Of a stretch of 22,150 nt of DNA, positions 9,950-20,303 are shown piece by piece (position 1 is the stretch's first letter; every line of letters begins with the position of its first letter). The stretch is taken from contig MU385815.1 in NCBI GenBank assembly GCA_022497155.1, positions 1 through 22,150 of the forward strand, in the 5' to 3' direction. The notes beneath the pieces are model-generated. The model was given only the letters and a program-made list of their open reading frames with translations. It was not told the origin of the DNA and did no database searches. Origin of the DNA: Whalleya microplaca. Its lineage: Eukaryota; Ascomycota; Sordariomycetes; Xylariales; Xylariaceae. The position numbers were made by a program, and so were the translations under genes.

Positions 9950-12900
9950 TTTACGCCTAATAAATCCTAAAATAATTTTACGATTATATCGATTAATAAC
10001 ATATTTATAATACCCGGTAACACTATTTAAATTATTATAGCATTTCTGCCGGTATTTATCCGGGATATTAAAATATATATCCGATTATTGCCCCGATTAA
10101 TTATAAGAATTAGCTTTAAAAAATATAAAGACTTAATTATTACAGTTATTAATATAGGTACCTAATTAAATATTATTACGTAATTATACGTTTTTAAATA
10201 CCAGATATTTATATAAAAAATTAAGATTACGTAATCCGGCTTTAATATATTAGTAAATAATAAAACTAGAAGCTTTAGCCTAATCGAAAAACTTATATAA
10301 TTAGCAAGTTATAACTTGCCGCTATTAATTTATATAATTAAAAACTTTAAAGCTACATTCCCGTTATTTTTCGGCCTTAATTTTATTTTCTAATTATATA
10401 TAATAATTTACCCTAAAAAAGGCTTATTAATAGCTTCGATATTTTTCGGAAATATTAAAATTATAGTACCCTTTATATATAATAAGCTAGCTAAGTAAAC
10501 CTTAGCTAATATTGTTAATTTTTCGGAAAACTAATAACCGCCGATATTAAGGGTTAGGTTAATAGTAAATAAAGGCCTTAAAATATTACGGCAATAATAA
10601 ACCTAGCGAAATTTAAAAATATAGTCTAAAATAACTTAAATTTAAAATAAACTAATAAGCAAATAGAAATTACTATTAATAAAATACTCCAAAATAGCAA
10701 TTAAATATAAGCTTCGTTATCTGATAATTAATTATTAGGCCTATTACGGGAGACTATTAAAAAGAAATTTAAATAAGCAATATAATATATAATATTATAT
10801 CGTAAAAAAATATTACAAAAAAACGAGATTAAGCTATATATAATATATAAATTAAAAGCACAAAAAATTTACCCAGTCGATAATACCGAATTAAATAATA
10901 TAGTCCCTTTAAGGTCGATTAATTAGAAACAAACGATACTATAAAATATAAAGCCAAATTTCGAACCCCTAAATATATCTAAAATAGATAAAAAATATAA
11001 AAGCATTATTCCGCGTTTCGTTTCTGCGCCGCGAAATATTAAATTAATAAAAGAACGCTTAAACGTTATTAAAATAAAACTACTAAATACGGAACTTATA
11101 AATTAAAAAAAAGTAATACTAATCGAGATTTTTTATCGATAAAAAATAACACTAGCTTAAGATTTTATAAAAATCGGCCGAATTAAAAAAGAAGTATTTT
11201 TTTTATATAAAATTAAAATAATATTATATAATATATAGTAAGCCAGATTAATTCCTATCTTAGTGCTATTAAAAATATAGGTTTTAAATATTTTATAAAG
11301 TCGGTTTAAAAATAAAATATTAGAAAAATCTTATACCTTATACCGTAACGCCTAATTTATAGTTAAAAAAAAAATAAAAACCTTTAGTTAATTAATTCGG
11401 CTATAAAACTAAACGCTATATAAATATAAAATACTTTTTTCCCAAGCAATTATAACAAATTTGCGGAGAAATTTATTATATAAGCAATAATTTTTATAAT
11501 AGATTTCTTTTTAAAATACAATTAAATATTATTATCTATATTTAATAGAAATTATATTATATTTTCGATACCGATCGGGCTTTTCCGGATGACAATTTTA
11601 TTATAAAAAAAGATTAATTCGGTAATATAGTTTTTATATATTATTACCCGGATTTTATTCGACCTTATACCCGATAAATACGAGCTATTTTTCGATAATA
11701 TTAGTATTAAAAGGCTAAAAACAAGATATAATAATTAAAAAATCGTATTAAAAATAAAACGATTTATTTATAAACATTTAAAGAATATTAATAATATCTT
11801 ATTTAATTTTAAACTAATAGAAGTTATAACTAATATAGAAAAAAGCGATTGATATAAAAATACCGCCGTTATTATCGGCTATTTATGCGGTACTAATAGT
11901 CGTTTTTTTAATTAAGCTAAAGTTATTAAAATTACGGAATAAATATTTTATAGTAATGTTTTTAAAATACGGGCATTTTTAAAAATTATAGTTTATTATC
12001 GCATATAAATCGTATATTATACGTTAATTACTTTATTACTAATAAAACTTCTCCGGAAAAACGCAAATTAAAAATGGGAAATAAAGTAATAATAAGTTAT
12101 AAATAAACTTAAAATAACGTTAATTAATATACCCTATTTAATTACGCTCGATTATATAAATAGATATATTATTTAGTTTAAAATTAATACGTTAGGCATA
12201 AAATAAGGGTATATATTAAAATAAGAAATTAATAAATACGTTCGACTTACGAGATTTAAATCTAATATATAAAAAGGGCCAAAACTTAATTACGATATCA
12301 CGAAACGAGAATACCTCGGGGTAGTTAAGTTTTTTCGACAACTGCGAAATTACTTTTATAACACGAGATTTGTTTTCGAAACTAATGCTAAAATTTTAAT
12401 CGCTTAACTAAATAATAAATTCTCTAGTCTACCTAGCGCAGTACTAACCCAATAAATAGCTTTTATTAAAATATTCGATTTCGAAATAAGATATATCTTT
12501 AAAAAACGACATTAAATAATAAATAATCTATTATATAAACTATTAAAGCCGTCCAATAAACTAGATAATTAATAGGAAAAAAAAGTCGACAACTTTATTA
12601 ATATCTAGCTTAACGTTTTTATAACAAAAATACCTCGATTAAATAAACTAATATAAGAAATACCGGAATTTTCCTTATTATTTATTATTTTATACCCGCT
12701 AAAAAACTAATCTAAAGCTTCCCAAAAGATCGTAATATATTTTAATACTTTAAAACTACCTAATTAACTAAAAAGTTCTAATATAACGAGATAATATTGT
12801 ACGAAAATAAACTTCCGGAATAAAGCTATTAAATACGTAATTTAAAAGGGAATTTTATAACAGAAACCTTATAAAAAATATAGCTAATAACGTATCGTTA

Positions 12901-14275
12901 ATAATATTAATTAACAAAAGCGTATTATTAAAAACTACTACTTAAGAATTAAAATATATCGAAAACGTAAATCGACTTATAATAAAATAGTTAAGTTTTA
13001 CTACTAAAAAGGGATATATTAGGAAATCCAAACTGCCGTTAAATATTACCTAAAATACCAGCTTTCTATAAATAAACGATTTAAAAATTAAGGACTTTTT
13101 TTAACGCTAAAATAGTTACTAACTATTTAAATTATTAATATTTAATTTTTCCCGAACGACAATAAATATTTAGCTACTATCGAAATAAGAGATAAGCTAT
13201 TAAAATAGCCTAAAGCTAAGACACTAAAAAATGCTATAGCAATTAAAGTATAAAAGTTCCTTTAAAACTATATTTATATTAACTATAATATCCCTATAAT
13301 AATTAAATATAATAAAGGCTTAAAAAATAAGGTAAAAGTAGCTAAAAGTATTATATAGCTAGGTATTAAAATATAAGTCGGACCCGCATATTACCTTTAG
13401 ACATAAAAATAAATAAAAGTAAACTATCGACCGATTATAAGATCCCTTATATATATAACGGGAAAAACTAGTAAATTATAAGTCAAAAAGCTTAAAGCTA
13501 TATTTTAAACTAATCGAACGTTTATATAAAAATATAAATTTATATTATATAAACTAATTTATAATAAAAAACTTATTATACCGATCGAAATAGTTTTATT
13601 ATCTTAACGGGTCTTTAATTAATCAAATATCTATAATAAAAAAGATCTTATTACTAAAAAGGTAAAAATATTTAAACAATAGAATAAAAATGTCGCAAAA
13701 GTAATATAAATTTTAACAAAAAAACGAAAAAAAACAGCAGAACGAAATAATCGACAACACCTATTAAAAAAACAGTTAGAACTATTAAAATAAGGCAGCC
13801 TAATCTTACTTTATAATATAACATAAAATATCGATATATCTAAAAACAAGAAGCTAAAATATAAGTAAACTAAGCCCTATCAAATTGCAAAAAAATAAAA
13901 ATAAAACAGGTTTTTTTTTAAAGAATTAAACAGGGTAATGCTATAAGGAATATTTTTTTCTAATCGACTAAAAAGATTTATTTAAAATATAAAAAAGTAC
14001 TAAAAGCTTAATAAACCTTACAATAACTATTAGTTAGGTAGCTATAATAAAATAAGGGATAATTAAAAAGGCCTTAAACTAGCAGACAATAATACGCTAC
14101 ATTAAAATAAAAATATACAAAAAGGCCCGGTAACCTATAGCCAGATTAAAAAAGTCGAGCCTAATAAAAATTAGAGAATTATAAAAAATAAAACACTTAA
14201 AAAAACAATTAAAATTAAACTATTTAAGATACTATTAGCGGAATAAAAAACCTATAATCGAGTGTTAAAAAAATA
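9950..14275 (+). pseudogene. pol: Element B pol relic (PR, RT, RNase H, integrase)
   Basis: The protease lies at about 10100-10450, with the active-site triplet region at 10151 reading Asn-Ile-Gly-Thr for an ancestral Asp-x-Gly-Thr. From 11400 a single frame (codons at multiples of three) runs to about 14275. The RT follows, with KLNA at 11406 and a catalytic box reading FFDN at 11688-11699 (Asp-Asp now Asp-Asn). RNase H lies at 12280-12540, with DITKREYLGVVKFFRQLRNY near the start and its Asp at 12384 changed to Asn. The integrase core has Asn at 13311 and Lys at 13416 at the positions of the second Asp and the Glu, next to GPAYYL. A C-terminal segment at 13683-13990 reads TKPYQIAKK and SNRLKRFI. 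Protease and RT are in different frames, which could be an ancestral frameshift or later damage. The pol lineage differs from element A's: its RT and integrase motifs diverge clearly. Confidence 0.9.
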
Positions 14276-15100
14276 ATACTAATAAATTAGATTATTTTTC
14301 TTTACGTTTTATATAAATTAACATTTTATAAAAATAGGGTTTTATAAAGTTATAGCAGATATAAAAAAGTAATAAAAAAAAAAAGCTTAAATTAAAAAAC
14401 ATAACTGCAAACTCTAATATATAACTAATTAATTAAACGAAAAAAACTATTACAAGTTACAAATAAAGCCGCTTACAACCTCGGTAAAAAAAAACGGATT
14501 TCCCTAATAATCTAACCCAGATATATATTACCCTAAAAACGACCTATTAAAATAGAATTATCGTAATTAATATCGCTATTAAAAAAAGGATTTTTCGATC
14601 GATAAACTTTTAAATACGTATGCCTTTTATCCCGGAACAAATATTTATCTACTTAAATACCGATTATATAATTTTTATATAAACCCCCGAACCAGCTTTC
14701 TATTAATCGATATCTATAAAATAGCTACATTTTATTATAACGCCCGTCCTTAAAACTAATAAACCGATTCTCGTAAAGCCGGCAAAAGATTTTATTATAA
14801 ATACTATATTTTTAAATAAAAACTCCAAATTATATACAGCAATTTTCGATCAAACGAAACATTAAGTTACTAATAAGGTTAATTTCGCGAATCTTAATAA
14901 AGAAAAAATATCGTTAATCGAGAGGGTATTTTATTACCTTAAAATATTTAATATATTTTAAGGCAGGCTTTTATATTTAACCTTTATAATAAAATTTCGA
15001 GGCCGTAAATTCCTAAATATAATACCGACTTTTTTTAAAACTATTAAAAAGTCCAATCTCTATTAATCGAATCATTTTATATTAATTAGCAAAAATTATA
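14276..15100 (+). other. Spacer between pol B and the third coding relic
   Basis: No domain could be recognised. The translations are short and Lys/Asn/Ile-rich. Some coding-like stretches occur around 14820-15060, where stops are fewer, so the following relic may start further upstream than I place it. I see no promoter, LTR or terminal repeat here that would mark a separate nested element. Confidence 0.4.
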
Positions 15101-17870
15101 TATATTAAATAAAAAAAAAACTTACCCGGATAAACTTATCTATTATATTAGCTTTTAAAAAGTAGCGGTTTATATTATTTTTCCAGAATAAAAATAATTT
15201 ATTCTTATTAATTTTTAAATTAAAGCGGCTAAATTTAATACTAAAATAAAAACTAAAAACGCGATTAACGTTTTTTACTATCGAGCTAGAAGTTTTCGAT
15301 CGCTTAAAAACGGTAGACCTAAAATAGAAAAAAAGCTTAACGCTAAAATATAAATCGATAGAAAAAAAAAACGACAAAAGTTCCTAGCTATTTATATAAC
15401 CGATTTACTTATTTTAAAAAGGAAGCGATAATAAAATAAAGCGGGATAAGGAAATCGAAAAAAAAAATTGCGGAAATTAAAGTTATTTTAATAAGATTTA
15501 ATTCGATTAAATAGCGGGAGTTTAGTACCTACTTCACGAATTTTAAAAAAAGGATTACCGATATACGTTTTGTCCTAAATATTTATTAGATTCTAACAAA
15601 CTATTATAACCCGATAAAAGCGTTTAAGATTACTTAACTCTCAATTAACGTTATTACGACAAAAGATTTAACTTCTAAATATAGGACTTTTTATAAAGGA
15701 GAGAGGAATAAACAACTTATATAAAGGCTTAATAAAAAAAGTTTCTTTTTTTTTTTTTTGCCCCTTATATAATAATAAGCCTTATGACATAACTATAAAT
15801 AATTAATTAAATAAATACTATAAAGCGAAAATAAAGGACAAATAGTTAGGTTGGTAATTATTAAAGGGAAAAAAAGGTATAAAATATAAAAATAAAATAA
15901 ATAAAGGGTATAATAAGCAGCCTAAAAAGCGTACTAAAGCCAAATCGAGTAAGCCGACTTTTAAAATTAGTAATAATAACTTAAATGCCTTATTATATCT
16001 AATATCTAGCTTATTATAAATTCAAATAACTAATTAAAAATAAAAAAGACTTCCTAATTTACCTTTATTTATTATAAACTAAAACCTAGTATAAAAAAAG
16101 TTTTCTTTATACTAACTTACTAATAACTCTTACCTAACTACCTATTAATTTTTTGCCCTTTCTTTTTATTATTTTTAATTAATTAGTTAAATTTTCTTAT
16201 AGCTTTATATTAGCCGTCGCTATAACATTATATCTTAAACCTTACTTTTTATATATTAAGATATCGTTATAGCCGTTATAGCCTAAAAAGTTACCTAAAA
16301 AAAGGAAAAACAGGTATAAAAACCGGAATAAAAATAAAAAGGTTAATTAAGCGGCCCGTAAAAACACTAAGCCTGCCCCGAAAACTAATATTAAGTTTAA
16401 GGCTATACCTAAAGACGAGGCTGAAATTAAGTTTGCGGCTAATTCCGACCTTAAATATAAGGCTAAAATAACCTTACCTACTAATTTGCTCCTATAAAAG
16501 CAACTTCCCCCTTTAGATTCTAATACGTTCGTTATAGCAGTTAATATTAATTTCTACATTATTAATTAATTTCGCAGCTTTTTTATTAAAATATATAGAC
16601 CTAGACCTTAAACTAAAAACAGGCTGTAGCATTTAAAGCAAAAGATTAAATAAATTATCGATTCCCTAAAAATAGATTTCTTATTAGTTAGAAGCGATAA
16701 AATATCTGAAATTATTTCTAATCGAAACGTCTTTTTTAGTTATAATAAAAACAGATAGAAAATAAATAAAGCATCAAATTTATATAATGCTTTTTTTGCT
16801 TACTATAAGCATTAATATTACGATATTATTTCTATAGCTGTTATAATTTAAATAAATATTACTACTTTTAAAAAAAGACTTATTAAAACGGAGGTTTATT
16901 TTAGAACTATTATAAAGCTTAATTAAAAAGTTACTTAAATTAACAACTAGTTCTTTTTTCGGATTATTTTAAATAATTCCCGGTTTTTTATATTAACGGC
17001 ATTTATATATTTACGCAACCCTATAGCTACTAACGTTAAAAAAAAAGGCAGCCTTTACTTCTTTTTAATCGTTATATTAGTAAGAACTCGCATTACCTTT
17101 TCGTTTAACTTTATAAATATTTGTAGTAAAAAAAAAGCTCGGGCTGCTTTTAATCGATTGCGCCAGGTCTAGGTTTAGTAAAATAACATAGCTCCTACTT
17201 ATATTAAACTTATTTAGATAGTATAACAGCAGGATAGGTTTAATTACGGCTTTTAGGTAGCTTATTTAATCTTTTGCCTTTTTCGCTCCCCCACTATATT
17301 CTTTCGCCTTTATAAAAATCCTTATTTTATTAACGAAAAACGGGAAATAAAAAGCTAGATTACAAAAATAAAGCGAATAATAACTTATAAAGTTATTAAT
17401 TAACCCGATAGCTTTAATAAACTAAAACGAGAACCCAAACCTAAGCCTACTCCTGCCCCCAGCCTATTTTAAGCGAAAAAGATATCCCGATATTAGCCCA
17501 AACTATATAAAGCCTATATAAATTTTCTAAATCTTAATTAACATTAACCCTTTTTAAAAAAACAATAAAAAACTATTTATCGAAATAAAAAAGCCTATAT
17601 TTTATATAAATAAATAAGAGATAAGTTTACTGCGTTAAAAAAACGACTACAGCTTACTTTTTTTATGGAATAAAATAATTAGGCAAACTATAAAAAACGT
17701 ATAGCTATTATTAATCGATAAAAAACTCCTTTTTTTGCTAAGCTTAATCGATTAAAACGTATAAAATAACGTAGGTTTATTAAAAAATATATAGAACTAA
17801 ATAAAAAAAAAGGGTAATTAAGCCTAAAGCGAGAGTTTTTAAAAAGTAAATAAGGTAAATATTTTCCGCG
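15100..17870 (+). pseudogene. Unrecognised third coding relic of element B
   Basis: I do not recognise this product. From about 15422 to 15740 one frame reads through with few stops (REFSTYFTNFKKRITDIRFV, then NYYNPIKAF). A basic segment, NKGYNKQPKKRTKAKSSKP, follows in another frame at 15900. From about 16261 to 17870 a single frame continues for some 530 codons, interrupted only by TAA or TAG where Gln or Trp would fit. It has a Lys/Pro/Ala/Glu linker (AARKNTKPAPK from 16351), a segment with more even composition (16680-17340, including KKARAAFNRLRQV), a Pro-rich linker (KREPKPKPTPAPSLF, from 17425) and a basic C-terminus with a probable helix (17690-17850). Alternating linkers and compact blocks suggest a large multidomain protein. 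It lies between pol and the right LTR, on the pol strand. It could be an element-specific third ORF, a captured host gene, or the relic of another element inserted into B. Confidence 0.5.
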
Positions 17871-17920
17871 TTTATATTAATTAATTAAATTTTCTTATAA
17901 TAAGAATATTTATAACAAAA

Positions 17921-17931
17921 TCTAGGAAGGA
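17921..17931 (+). other. Candidate polypurine tract of element B
   Basis: TCTAGGAAGGA, with the purine run AGGAAGGA, directly abuts the right LTR. A purine run in this place primes plus-strand DNA synthesis in LTR retrotransposons. No such run precedes the left LTR, which agrees with the left copy being the 5' LTR. Confidence 0.65.
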
Positions 17932-18158
17932 TATTATAGGGCTAATGTGCCGTAACATATATATATTGCTTGTTTTTTTCTTTTATTTTTAAATAAAATA
18001 TATATAACTTAAATAGCCTTGTCGCCGATAATAAATATATCTCTTCTTTCGATTAATCGCTATTATAAGTAACTCTTTTATTTCGTCGCCTTAATTACTT
18101 TCGATTAGCGAAGCTATAAAGCGGCACCTCTTTTACCCTGACACCTTATCTTAAGACA
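17932..18158 (+). repeat. Right LTR of element B (227 bp)
   Basis: The same length and layout as the left LTR. It begins TATTATAGGGCTAATG (TG changed to TA) and ends TTAAGACA, keeping the original CA. Internal blocks such as CTTGTCGCCGATAATAAATA and TTAGCGAAGCTATAAAGCGG are identical to the left copy, and differences are transitions almost without exception. Unlike the left copy it is not followed by the primer-binding site, which confirms that it is the 3' LTR. Confidence 0.92.
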
Positions 18159-18162
18159 ATAA
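18159..18162. other. Target-site duplication of element B, right copy (ATAA)
   Basis: The second copy of ATAA, followed at once by the resumed pol frame of element A. Confidence 0.7.
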
Positions 18163-18460
18163 CCGGCGTAAAAAATAATATAACTTTTAATAATATAAAA
18201 ACCTTATAATAATACTTATAATAAAATATTAAATTAGCTATAAATTTTACTATATTAAAAATTAAATAAATATATAACTAAAAATATTATATAATTAAAT
18301 TTAATATCAGAAATAAAGTTTTTTTAAAACTTTATAATAAATATTATTTATTTAAAAAGTTATTTAAAAAATACTTTTAATAAAAAGCAGGGCTATAAAA
18401 AATTCTCAAACGCGTTAAAAAGTTTATATATTATTTAAGACGTATAACGTAAATAGCGGG
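18163..18460 (+). pseudogene. pol: Element A pol relic, second part (integrase C-terminus)
   Basis: Directly after element B and its target duplication, the frame starting at codon 18165 reads KLAINF (18231), then FNIRNKVFLKLYNKYYLF and further on KILKRVKKFIYYLRR. This matches the C-terminal region of Gypsy integrases, where a conserved GDKVYLRL-type segment and a P(F/W)KILERV-type segment follow the catalytic core. Joining 6673 to 18163 gives the codon ACC and keeps the integrase frame open across the join, apart from RIP-type stops. Similarity is lost near 18455, where composition jumps to GC-rich. The true end of the gene, and any chromodomain, is not seen. Confidence 0.85.
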
Positions 18461-18625
18461 ACAGCCTAACAATTATTTTTTAGTAAGGCGGCCCAAACGC
18501 GCAAACCCACTACGCGATTTTTTATAACCCCGACATCTATTTCCCGACAACCATTTCGCCAGCCGCCCGCCGGCCGCCCGCCAGCCGCCCGCTACCTGCT
18601 AAAATACCTTTTCGGCCCGAAAAAA
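18440..18625. other. GC-rich island between element A and the A/T block
   Basis: About 185 bases with many CCG, GCC and CGC triplets stand between sequences of extreme A+T content. The + frame that continues from pol A gives an Arg/Pro-rich reading (VRRPKRANPLRDFL and onwards) with one stop, which looks like low-complexity DNA and has no known domain. Many CpA-free, CpG-rich triplets would be poor targets for RIP, so part of the high GC could be resistance rather than lack of exposure. CpA does occur (CCCAAACGCGCAAACCCAC), which suggests less damage than in the neighbours. Confidence 0.7.
18560..18592. repeat. Three tandem copies of an 11-bp GC-rich unit
   Basis: CAGCCGCCCGC at 18560-18570, CGGCCGCCCGC at 18571-18581 and CAGCCGCCCGC at 18582-18592. 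The copies differ only in the second base of the middle unit. The unit length is not a multiple of three, so a repeated peptide is unlikely. Confidence 0.9.
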
Positions 18626-19629
18626 AAAAAATTTTTTCGACTTTTTTATTTATAAAGTTTTTTAATTTTTTTTAAAAAAATATATATAAATAATATATAT
18701 ATATATAATATAATTAATAATATAAATATATAAAAAAAGTTATTATAAAATAATAATATATATTATAAAATAAATAAAAATTAAATATTTAAATTATAAT
18801 AAAATTATAATTTTAAATATTTAAAATTTTTTATTTATTTTATTTATTATTTTATTTTATTTAATTTAAGCTAATTTAAAAAGCTTTTTTAAAATTTTAT
18901 ATTAATATATTAAAATTATTATAATTTTAAAAAATAAAATATAAATTATTATAAAATAAAATAAATTTATAATATAAATAAATATAATTATATAATATTT
19001 TAATATAATATATATAAAATAATAATAAATTTTTTTATTATTTATTAATAAAATAAATTAATAATTTTTATTATATTTATAATAATTATAATATATTTAA
19101 AAAATTTATTTATTATAATTATTATTTAAAAAATATTATTATTAAAATAAAAATAAAAAATTATATTATATATATATATATATTATAAATATATATATAT
19201 ATTAATTATAATAAATTTAAAAAATTTATAATTATAATATATTATAATAAAATAAAAAGATTATAAATATTAATAATAACTTAAAAATTATTAAAAATAT
19301 TTTAAAATTATATTATAAAATATTTTATAAAATAATTTATAATAAATTATATATTTATATTTAGCTAATTTTTTTTTTATTTTATTAAATAATTAAATAT
19401 ATATATATATAAATAACTTTAATAATTATTATATATATTTATTTTTAATTTAATATTTTATTTTTATTTTATTCCGATATTTTATTTTAAAATATTTAAT
19501 TTATTTTTAAATAAGCTTTAATTTTTTTATTTTTTTATTAATTAAATAAAAATAGTCTTTTTATATTATATATTATAAAAATATAAAATTTATTAATTAT
19601 TATAATATAAGGTTTATAAAGTATTTTAT
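18626..19629. other. Extreme A/T block, no gene
   Basis: I count nine G or C in 18661-19380, and none from 18885 to 19258. The sequence is made of TATA, AATAAT, TTTAAA and A or T runs and has no open frame of interest. Saturated RIP of a repeat is the simplest source. A centromere-like or mitochondrial origin is considered below. Confidence 0.85.
18782..18823. repeat. A/T inverted repeat
   Basis: The arms TAAATATTTAAATTATAAT (18782-18800) and ATTATAATTTTAAATATTTA (18804-18823) are reverse complements except for one extra base, with a three-base loop. In DNA made only of A and T, chance pairing of this length is not rare, so no role is claimed. Confidence 0.5.
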
Positions 19630-19854
19630 AGCTTTTTAAAAGCCTTATAAATTATAATATACTTTATTATTTTTTATATATAACGTTTTATTAAATAACT
19701 TAAATAATTAGGTAAAAAGGTTTTTTTAAATTAAGCTATTATATAATAATTAGCTAATTTTTTACTTTTTATTTTATAATTTTATAATAATATATATTTA
19801 TTACTTAAATACGTTATTTTTTTTTTAAACTATTATATAATTATAAAGTTTTTT
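19630..19854. repeat. Direct repeat, left copy (possible LTR of a third element)
   Basis: This segment aligns with 21630-21854 at a constant offset of exactly 2,000 bases through 19661-19818, with a one-base gap only near the end. Bases 19741-19780 are identical to 21741-21780. Nearly all differences are C-to-T or G-to-A in the right copy (ACG to ATA, GG to AA, AGC to AAT). The layout fits a pair of LTRs around a 1.8-kb interior. Confidence 0.8.
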
Positions 19855-19905
19855 AACGTTAAATTTAATTAATTCCGTTATTATAATTTTTTTAACGCTT
19901 TTACG

Positions 19906-19973
19906 CCGATATAGCTTTTTTTTTATAAGCGGTAGCGTTATTTAATATAGCTTTATTTTATAAGCGGCAAATA
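19906..19973 (+). repeat. Paired motif, first pair
   Basis: CCGATATAGC, a T-rich stretch and ATAAGCGGTAGC (19906-19935) are followed by AATATAGCTTTATTTTATAA and GCGGCAAATA (19944-19973). Both units share the plan ATATAGCTTT, T/A run, AAGCGG and a purine-rich end. A second pair lies about 315 bases downstream. Confidence 0.6.
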
Positions 19974-20222
19974 CTTTTTTTTTAAAACCTTAAGCTTTTA
20001 GCGATATAAATTAATAATTAATAACGTTATTTTTAAAATTATTAATTATATTTATTAATAATTTATTAAATTAGTTTTTTAACGTAATTAGCTTTATTAC
20101 CCGTTATTATTTTTTTATCGGATCGGTTAATTTAAATAGTATAATAATAGCTAAAATTTTATATTTAAAATATACTTATTAATTTTACCGACTTTATTTT
20201 TTAAGCACTTTTTTTTTTAATT

Positions 20223-20303
20223 CCGATATAGTTTTATTATATAAACGGTAAAATTTACCCTTTTTTTAATATTTAATATAGCTTTATTTTAAAAGCGGCA
20301 AAT
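20223..20303 (+). repeat. Paired motif, second pair
   Basis: CCGATATAGTTTTATTATAT with AAACGGTA (20223-20250) and AATATAGCTTTATTTTAAAA with GCGGCAAATA (20274-20303). The order of the CCGATATAG-type and AATATAG-type units is the same as in the first pair. The spacing within the pair is a little larger. Confidence 0.6.

Larger units (their letters stand above)
6674..18158 (+). mobile_element. Element B: nested Ty3/Gypsy retrotransposon, 11,485 bp
   Basis: The element is bounded by two direct 227-bp LTRs (6674-6900 and 17932-18158) and flanked by the 4-bp duplication ATAA (6670-6673 and 18159-18162). Next to the left LTR is a primer-binding site, and next to the right LTR a purine tract. The interior holds a gag-like region, a pol relic in protease-RT-RNaseH-integrase order, and a further long coding relic. 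It sits within pol of element A. The LTRs differ from each other mainly by transitions, with C or G kept in the left copy at some positions and in the right copy at others, as expected when both were hit independently by RIP. The size is large for a fungal Gypsy element because of the extra 3' coding region. Confidence 0.92.
985..18460 (+). mobile_element. Element A: degraded Ty3/Gypsy retrotransposon, split by element B
   Basis: Gag, protease, reverse transcriptase, RNase H and integrase relics occur in the order gag-PR-RT-RNaseH-IN on the + strand, which is the Ty3/Gypsy (Metaviridae) order. The element is interrupted from 6674 to 18162 by element B and one target-site copy. Without B it would cover about 6 kb of gag-pol. 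I could not find LTRs belonging to A: the repeats at 548-800, 6674 and 17932 belong to the B family. Its ends are therefore set by the limits of recognisable coding sequence. Gln, Trp, Asp, Glu and Cys codons are damaged throughout in the manner of RIP. Confidence 0.85.

Noticed and set aside
15105..15377. Open minus-strand frame of 90 codons, rich in Phe, Ser and Lys
   Set aside because: Low complexity and antisense to the third coding relic of element B. There is no ribosomal or promoter context and no recognisable domain.
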